Source: Trichomonas vaginalis G3 | Lineage: Eukaryota; Parabasalia; Trichomonadida; Trichomonadidae | Reading direction: 5' to 3' | Assembly (NCBI RefSeq): GCF_026262505.1 | Contig: NC_067203.1 | Coordinates: 9,672,001 to 9,736,000, forward strand | Length of the DNA stretch: 64,000 nt | Shown here: positions 58,101-64,000 of the stretch, piece by piece | Numbering within the stretch: the stretch's first letter is position 1 | Layout of the letters: each line of letters opens with the position of its first letter | Position numbers and translations under genes: made by a program | The notes under the pieces: generated by a model | Database searches by the model: none | Told to the model about the DNA's origin: nothing | The model's input: the letters and a program-made list of their open reading frames with translations, nothing else

Positions 58101-58302
58101 TCGCTAAAAGTGCCGCTCTTAAACCTCCACTCTGTGCACCAATAACTCGGTTTAAAAGCATAGGGTTGCTTGACATTTGTTGCAACATAGTGGGGTCATT
58201 CATCATTTGTTGTTGCAACTGTTGTTGTGGTGTCAGTTTTACTATTGGATGTTTCAATGCTCTCTTCCTCTTACGTATATTCTTACGTAGCTTACGTGGC
58301 AT
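55114..58302 (-). CDS. Very large structural candidate (1062 aa), element 2
   Basis: Open frame of 1062 residues, the largest gene of element 2. Residues 1-35 are highly basic (MPRKLRKNIRKRKRALKHPI). Around 70 is LLAKMAGYGGAADGTA; MAGYG fits the adenovirus-protease consensus (M/L/I)xGx-G. A long coiled-coil stretch fills about 90-380 (KKKEEQLKELSTEEYAKKVS). A QPTQQPT repeat and histidine-rich link follows, and the last 600 residues are helical and charged with no recognised domain. A scaffold or core protein that contacts DNA and is cut at maturation is my inference. No equivalent is visible in element 1, whose left part is missing. Confidence 0.6.
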   Translation of the reverse strand: MPRKLRKNIRKRKRALKHPIVKLTPQQQLQQQMMNDPTMLQQMSSNPMLLNRVIGAQSGGLRAALLAKMAGYGGAADGTAYNPQSQMNLSSLKNQITDVKKSNIDIQKQISENEKKLEYDRHTKKLNELNVEKKKKEEQLKELSTEEYAKKVSEKATEVAKMEQDVINLKNHTTQYKVLKDEEIKQKALKTYMDSDEYKKEVEANVKAEKLLQLQNQTVQYENLAQESKNNDAAMQKAMKSAEYIKANNDWLDAQANAKAAQLIGSIRTKIQADEDSSNEALTNADFKNAFEALHSKVKQVNDFSSGKKLKSEGFDKELKEVAQNMTKITDAATRQAVQSAYDAVRATVVKSQEKELQQTKTDLVNAFLKTKSQVGHYAADGTYVPAGGTYIPPNPPREAPAPGLPRTFTSSHGHRHRHAPKPTQQPTQQPTQQPTQQPTVQNPAQQQPQTEQGHKRSREQGNQEFLKMLKEECGFPDTVDFSDRYKEAIGKFKDGNTDPNLFSFMAQHQNGYNLKPGKYKLAKGYDLIAYHPNDMDEFTPRYLMSELNDNSTFVMKRVKNRDGTKEQKLMNADDVDREIVENGLGIYEMPADEVQETPQEEVQIQPDMEEIVQQQQLEEPEGNEQVTPLETNFTELDEDLEQPKNLDPQQEYAENMEYFQESKKNSADIVEEYRKMFADIQKTPTPDENIQHRMKVLKENVHKYNNPFYLRAFNVQSSDELGENKRLNFKKTYRNETLFKVHSEPNQDGNKPTFVSADDGTTMRWGHKANPDRWFINLQPQFQEVVDAMEVNGERDIAGILSAALMPLKDMKDADILNQYEMNMADGNITPDVLEHLSQRTTQNHRDGIFGEEFRKKVRDREGREPIVHDLANESLQNVIKTYFADNEPRRDEYLRKLKWTVPNEMLVLKNMFLDKIKPTTEINDARLKDWVEAFPFTKDIVGNMERKPEWLQKHIFGNEHIPYGQALFEELEPETQERVMQTIREDSNTDYDKLFLGYRLPEMGDQSQKAKRTWEICNILDEHNAKMQQLQAEGNEGKRRVKNSVRKKVKLGPRGFYYDI

Positions 58303-58316
58303 TTTAAGTGAAGTTA

Positions 58317-59285
58317 AAAAGCGGTTTTTGACAGATGTTTTATTGTGACTTCTTCGTAAAGACTTTGTTGAGATTTCTTCGTAAATGAGTGTAAATGACC
58401 CAAAAATATATTTTAGGGTAGAAGGGTATATCTAACCTCTTTTCTAACCTCTTTTCTACCCTCTTGAATTTTCATGAATTTCTTCGTAAATGTTTTGTCA
58501 AGACTTCTTCGTAAAGACTTTGTTGAGACTTCTTCGTAAAGACTTTGTTGAGACTTCTTCGTAAATGACCCAAAAATATATTTTAGGGTAGAAGGGTATA
58601 TCTAACCTCTTTTCTAACCTCTTTTCTACCCTCTTGAATTTTCATGAATTTCTTCGTAAAGACTTTGTTAAGACTTCTTCGTAAAGACTTTGTTGAGACT
58701 TCTTCGTAAAGACTTTGTTGAGACTTCTTCGTAAAGACTTTGTCAAGACTTCATCGTAAAGACTTTGTTGAGATTTCTTTCGTAAATGACCCTAGTAGTA
58801 TATTTTTGGTGTAAATTTCATGAAAATTCAAGAGGGTAGAAAAGAGGTTAGAAAAGAGGTTAGATATACCCTTCTACCCTAAAATATATTTTTGGTGTAA
58901 ATTTCATGAAAATTCAAGAGGGTAGAAAAGAGGTTAGAAAAGAGGTTAGATATACCCTTCTACCCTAAAATATATTTTTGGTGTAAATTTCATGAAAATT
59001 CAAGAGGGTAGAAAAGAGGTTAGAAAAGAGGTTAGATATACCCTTCTACCCTAAAATATATTTTTGGTGTAAATTTCATGAAAATTCAAGAGGGTAGAAA
59101 AGAGGTTAGAAAAGAGGTTAGATATACCCTTCTACCCTAAAATATATTTTTGGTGTAAATTTCATGAAAATTCTGAGTAAAATGACAGATGTTTATATGA
59201 CACTTTCTCCGGTTTATAGGACCTCTCTCATATTCTAAACATCTTCGGGGCTAGAGGGCACGAAGTGCCTGGAAGCCCCACTACC

Positions 59286-59311
<26 letters not shown>
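58317..59311. repeat. Right terminal inverted repeat of element 2
   Basis: Inverse of the left repeat. The inner edge is GCGGTTTTTGACAGATG, followed by minisatellite units (TCTTCGTAAAGACTTTGTTG), two forward modules, and a tandem array of four inverted modules ending CTACCCTAAAATATATTTTT (about 58800-59160). A 39 bp copy of the methyltransferase 3' end (59198-59236) comes next, then the outer 70 bp and the T cap. It is about 200 bp longer than the left repeat, mostly by module number. Confidence 0.85.
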
Positions 59312-59317
<6 letters not shown>

Positions 59318-59387
59318 GAAAAAATATAAATTTCAAAGTTAGATAAAATAATTTTTTTTTAATTTGTTAATGAGTTGAAATTTTTTT

Positions 59388-62300
59388 TTAAACTCCAACA
59401 GCTTCTTCCATTGATGCATCCTCATGAATTGAATCCTTCTTCTTCTTCATGATGAAGAAAACGACGACACAGACAATTGCAATGACGATCAATAGACCGA
59501 TTATTACTCCTGCAATTAATCCTCCATTTCCACCACCTTTTGTTTTAGTATCTAAGCTATCATCAGGGGTTGGACTTGATTTTGTTTCAGGGTTAGAGCC
59601 TGGGCTAGGGTTGTTATTGTTAGGGTCTGGTTTTTGTTCTGGGTTGGAGTTCTGTTCAACAACTGCAAATTTGTGGGTGCCACTTTGGGAGTTAATTAAT
59701 ATTGTTTCTTTATCATTTGATGATGTTGTTTCGTAATTCAGTTTAAATTGATATGAAGGATCTAAGCATTCTATTCTGATAATTCTGAAATTCTGATAAT
59801 TTGCTAAAGCTCTTCTTGAATTAAATATACGACTTTGATCGATATCATAGTACTTAATCCGAAGCGCATCAGTATCATAATCCGAAAATTCAGTAAACTC
59901 TCCATTACCATCAAAAGTAGTAACAACAAAAATTAATGTTTTTGAAGGATCGAATTTATATCTTGAATCATTTGTTGTTCCAATGGATAATTTTCCATTA
60001 CCAGTCATATACAAATAATCATCTGCTTGTAAGTCAGATAAACTAAAGACGACTGCTATTATTTCAGTATTGTCACTGCAATAGAGTCTTCCCATATCAG
60101 TGAAATCAAATGCAACAACTTTATTATTAAGTAATGTATAGTTTTTACCACCCAGCTCTGCGGAAATCTTGGCAGAAGTTGAGCCAGGTTGGAGTAAAAC
60201 TTTAGTTCCTTGATAAGCAAGGTAAATGGAATCTTTTAATATATTCCTTCCTTGTTCCAATATCTTCATTGGTTTATCATATTTAATATTCTTCGTTAGA
60301 GTTGCTACTTGTGAACCAAGATATTTTATTTTAATTGTCATAGTAAACTCCTTCTTTTGTAACTGTTTATTTTCAGTAAATACATTGTTTGAATATTCAC
60401 CCATTATTTGGCTGCTGAATCTGATTTCGCCACTTTCTATACTAGGATCCCCTTCAATTGAATATGAAGTTATATATATATCTTCTTCTTCTTCATATAA
60501 TACTGATGTTTGCACTGATACTTTGAAATAAGTATCAGTAATTTCGCTTACCTCAAAATCTATTTTAAGTGGCATATTTAAGTCAAATTCTACTATGTCA
60601 GTTTCGGATTGAGTTGGGTCGTTCACACGTTCCATATAAATTTTAAATTCGGCAATCTCAGAAATTATTGGAAGGGCAAGTTCAAATTGAACGGAGCTAT
60701 CAGATGATGTCTTCATTAGTTTATTTTTATTTCCATCTGAATAATCTACAAAATGAAACTTACGTTCTGCATATCCATCCATCTCAGATAGAGCTGAACA
60801 TTTGATTGTTTTTGTCTGTCCTTGAATTACTTGGTAATCGCCTCGTTCTTTATAATCACACTTAAACGAAATGTATGCTAAATAACACTTTTGCTCGATA
60901 ACTAAAAATCTGTCAAATTTGTCAATAAACTTAAATTGTATATTAGTTAATTTCTGGACATTAATAACAACATTAAATCGATTAGAAGATAATGAAGATA
61001 TTGAATTTACAGATTTAAATTCCTCATTAGTTTTAGTAGAATCCCGATATTGAACTCTGATTGTTTGAAAGTCACATATATAATCTAAATTGAAATCAAA
61101 TTTTGTTATTCCGTATGGTTCTACGCGATAAGAATCAACTTTTACAGCTGAAATCTTAGGTTCTGGTTCAATCTTTACATCTGTAACATCAGAGTATTTA
61201 ATTACATTGTTTGTATCGGAAGTGATCATTGCAAATGAAATTGAAGTTTTTTCGGATGTTTGTTTCGGAATTTGAACATAAATATCGAATTCATTATCAT
61301 TTCCAACCGGTTCCATGCGCAAATCAAGATTAAACTGTGAATATTGAGATCCCGAATCATATGAACCAATCTTTGCTTTATAGTATACATGATTCGTTTC
61401 GATGTTATCAATATTGCATTTGAATAATTGTTCAGTATTGTCCGGGATCATATCTTGTGTCTTATGGCAAGTTATTGAACTGGCTGTTAATTGTTTTCCT
61501 TGTGTGATTGTTACAGGAATTGTGAAGAGTGATGATTCTTGGCCAGTTGGATCTACTATTTTAATTAATAAATTCTTTTCACCTGGATTAACATTGTTTG
61601 GAACTGTAAATCGAAATGTGTAATCATTTTCTGTGTTGGCAACTTTTACTGGTTTATTTGTATCAATTGTTGTTGGATTTGACATGTCGTTGGTTCCAGA
61701 AGTAACAAATTCAAATTTGACGGTTGAATCTTCCATCCCATCTGCTTTTGTTCTCTTGATATTCAAAGTTATTCTAGAATTTGTTGCATATTCATGTGAT
61801 GTGCTTGAATCTGTGATCGATTGAATATTTGGCGGTGTAAGAATTAACAAGTTGACTGTTTTATGAACAACAATTACCTGATTATAAATTGTTACAAATG
61901 TAAGCTGCGTTGGCAAAGCTGCTTCCGTATTGTATGAAATTTTATTTCCCAAATCAATTGAATATTCGTGCAGAGCATTTCTTGTGTCAATTTCAAAATT
62001 ATATGCAGAAATTGTTCAATCGTATTCCCCAAATTTAGCACATATTTTAAGTTGCTCACTATTTATATTATTTGAAATCTTAACGCTTCCTGCAACTGTT
62101 CCTGATAAAGGTAAATCTTTATTGATATTTATGGTCATATCCAAAATCCTAAAGCCAAATTCCTTATCTACTGTCTCACTATTTTGAATAAAGTTTAAAT
62201 CTATATACATTTCATTAGCTTCAAATTGTATATCAATCTTGAACTTGAATTTCTTACTTTCCCCAGGTATTGCGGTAATAGTACCTATTTGATTACTGTA

Positions 62301-64000
62301 TTTTATTGACAAATGTTCAATAGCTACTTGATTCTTGCAAGTGACTGTTCCAGAAACAACATCTTGGCTTTGAACTAAATAACTAGATTGATCATACTTT
62401 GGATTATCATACTGAATATCCTCAATTTCAAATTTTGGAATGATTGTCAGATCAGTGATTTCTGTGTGATTTAGAATATTTGATGTTTCTTTGTCAATTA
62501 ATACAAATGAAAGTTTATGTTGGATTTCGGATTGATCATAAGAAATTTGAATTCTAGGGCTCTCCTCATTACCATGGAAGAGGTCAACTACTAAATTGTA
62601 GTCCGAAATTTCCGTTGTATAGTCTCCTACTTTAAATAATATTCTAGCATATGGAATTGAAATGTCAAAAGTAAACTTTAAATCGACTCTGTCATTGTAT
62701 CTTAATACTCTTTTAGATTGATCTAATTCTGCATTGATTTCGTTTTTCATTGAAGATCGCTTGACTGTTACACTCTTAGATAATATATTGGATACTTTTT
62801 CATTAGATCCATCAACATAATGACCCCTAGCAATAATGTAATAGGTTCCATCTGTCAGAGTATTTGGAATGAATAAGTAAGTGTTATCATTTATGTTTTT
62901 AACGAGTTGTGAGTTGTCTGTAAAGACATTGTCGTTTTCATTTTGAGTTGAAGAAATGATATAATCAAAAGTATTGTATCCAGAATCATAATATTTGGAA
63001 TCAAATGATAGAGTAAAGAAAAGGAGTGCCCATTTACCTGCAGTTAGTGGTTCTTTATAAAAATTTATTGTAGTTAGTATAGGATCTCGCGCAAATTTTA
63101 CATCCTTACGAAGATAATCTTCTGAACTAGTAATCAACATATACTTAAATTAGACTTATTAATAAAGGCGCCGGAATTTATGAATAGGGTACCCTATTTA
63201 TGAACGGTTAGAATTTGGAAAAACCGTCGCAAGTATGAAAACCCTGAATATGGAAAAACCGTCAAAAGTATGAACAGGTAGGTGATCGGAATCTTCATAT
63301 TTTGAATTTGGAATTTCCAAACAAAAGTTGTTTCGAAATTCCAAATTGATTGGAATTTCGAAACAAGAATCTAATAATCAATTATGTATGGAAATTAGAA
63401 ATAATCCCTATACTATATGCTATTGTTTTTCACTTTTTTCTAAAAAAATCTTCTAAATTAATTTAGATTTTATTAATTTTTAGACTAAATGCAAATATAC
63501 TTGAATAATTTCTGTAATTATTGAAGAAGACTTATACTTATATCTTAACTTAAATTCATGAATATTCTTATTTCTAATTTCTTTTTCCATTTGACAAATA
63601 AAGGGTTATCCACACTTGTCAACTTATTTATGAATAAGCATTGGAGTTTATAAATTCCAAATTGATTGGAATTTCGAAACAACTTTTGTTTGGAAATTCC
63701 AAATTCAAAATATGAAGATTCCGATCACCTACCTGTTCATACTTTTGACGGTTTTTCCATATTCAGGGTTTTCATACTTGCGACGGTTTTTCCAAATTCT
63801 AACCGTTCATAAATAGGGTACCCTATTCATAAATTCCGGCGCCTTTATTAATAAGTCTATTCTAATTCATCAGTTACTTCAAATGTTAAGGTATCGGGAC
63901 TTGTAACAGTGGTTGAATAAATTTTGGAATTAGAATAATCAGATAGGCGAACAGTATATCGCAAATCTGCATTAAGTCCTGTACATTTTATAGAAACAGG
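59388..64000 (-). pseudogene. Large type I surface protein gene, with in-frame TGA and a MITE insertion
   Basis: Minus-strand gene running off the window at its 5' side. The C-terminal end has a glycine-rich lead, a membrane helix (GGLIAGVIIGLLIVIAIVCV) and a lysine-rich cytosolic tail (MKKKKDSIHEDASMEEAVGV), preceded by a proline/asparagine stalk. The rest is a series of beta-sandwich-like repeats (YTFRFTVPNNVNPGEKNLLI), consistent with bacterial-Ig or adhesin-like surface proteins of trichomonads. One TGA in frame lies at 62016-62018, and a 705 bp MITE sits at 63153-63857. Coding continues beyond it in the same frame. Cutting the MITE out at a TA would leave TAA in frame, so the gene may have been dead before insertion. 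Expression or alternative reading is unknown. Confidence 0.75.
63151..63859. mobile_element. 705 bp MITE-like element inserted in the surface-protein gene
   Basis: 63153-63857, with TA on both sides. Ends are perfect mirror copies over at least 50 bp: left GACTTATTAATAAAGGCGCC, right GGCGCCTTTATTAATAAGTC. Inside each arm follow GAATAGGGTACCCTATT and TTGGAAAAACCGTCGCAAG and GATTGGAATTTCGAAAC in inverse order on the two sides, so arms of about 200 bp each leave a middle of about 270 bp. It is non-autonomous, of the Tc1/mariner-like TA-target style. The very similar arms indicate a recent insertion. Confidence 0.85.

Larger units (their letters stand above)
34594..59316. mobile_element. Polinton/Maverick element 2, about 24.7 kb, both ends present
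   Basis: Complete-looking virus-like element, 34599-59311, flanked by TATAA at 34594-34598 and 59312-59316 (5 bp duplication, usual for Polintons). Both ends are inverted repeats: a homopolymer cap of about 27 A (left) or T (right), then GGTAGTGGGGCTTCCAGGCA, then further shared repeats for 0.8-1.0 kb. Genes: DNA adenine methyltransferase, small membrane and amphipathic proteins, duplicated structural gene, fibre, integrase, compact PolB, accessory island, packaging ATPase, SF3 helicase, capsid and a 1062-residue protein. Structurally whole, with about eight to ten breaks in genes, so a fairly young fossil. Confidence 0.92.

Overview
The window looks like a piece of an AT-rich, almost intron-free protist genome of the parabasalid (Trichomonas/Tritrichomonas) type. 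This placement is inference. It rests on single-exon host genes, a truncated ankyrin-family gene and a DUF563-type glycosyltransferase of kinds that are common in trichomonads, TA-flanked MITE-like elements, an Inr-like TCATTTTTT just upstream of one gene start, and two very large Polinton/Maverick elements. TGA behaves as a stop in at least two host genes, so a standard genetic code is assumed.

Layout. (1) 1-16320: the right-hand part of a Polinton/Maverick, here element 1, whose left end lies outside the window. It carries a phage-like fibre gene, an rve integrase, an accessory island (KilA-N/T5orf172 protein plus unknowns), a protein-primed family-B DNA polymerase, a minor structural candidate and a double-jelly-roll-type major capsid gene. 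Its right end cuts an ankyrin-type host gene. (2) 16320-34593: host genes. They encode the AP-2 alpha-adaptin large chain, an Aurora-like kinase, a long leucine-rich-repeat protein, an HMG-box protein, the CPSF30 mRNA 3'-end factor, a small membrane protein, a GT61/DUF563 glycosyltransferase with an in-frame TGA, the NMD helicase UPF1 and an unrecognised 381-residue protein. An 812 bp TA-flanked MITE lies between the kinase and the LRR gene. (3) 34594-59316: a second Polinton, element 2, of about 24.7 kb. It is bounded by inverted repeats capped with A27/T27 runs and by a candidate TATAA target duplication. It has a DNA adenine methyltransferase, a duplicated structural gene, fibre, integrase, compact PolB, the same accessory island as element 1, packaging ATPase, SF3 helicase, capsid and a 1062-residue structural candidate. 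(4) 59388-64000: a large type I surface protein gene on the minus strand. It carries an in-frame TGA, is split by a 705 bp MITE, and runs off the window.

How the parts fit. The core Polinton genes suggest a virus-like life cycle (replication by PolB and helicase, integration by the integrase, packaging by the ATPase, a jelly-roll capsid, a fibre for attachment). Several are broken, so both elements are treated as fossils of fairly recent date. The two elements have diverged strongly in capsid, integrase and polymerase but share an almost identical accessory island. Each island gene sits behind the same AT-rich leader and near a palindrome/repeat module, which suggests that gene cassettes move between elements. 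This island, the fibre/collar proteins, several very small amphipathic peptides and the co-varying palindrome modules are the least explained material here. The largest limit is that no database search, alignment or base-composition calculation could be run.
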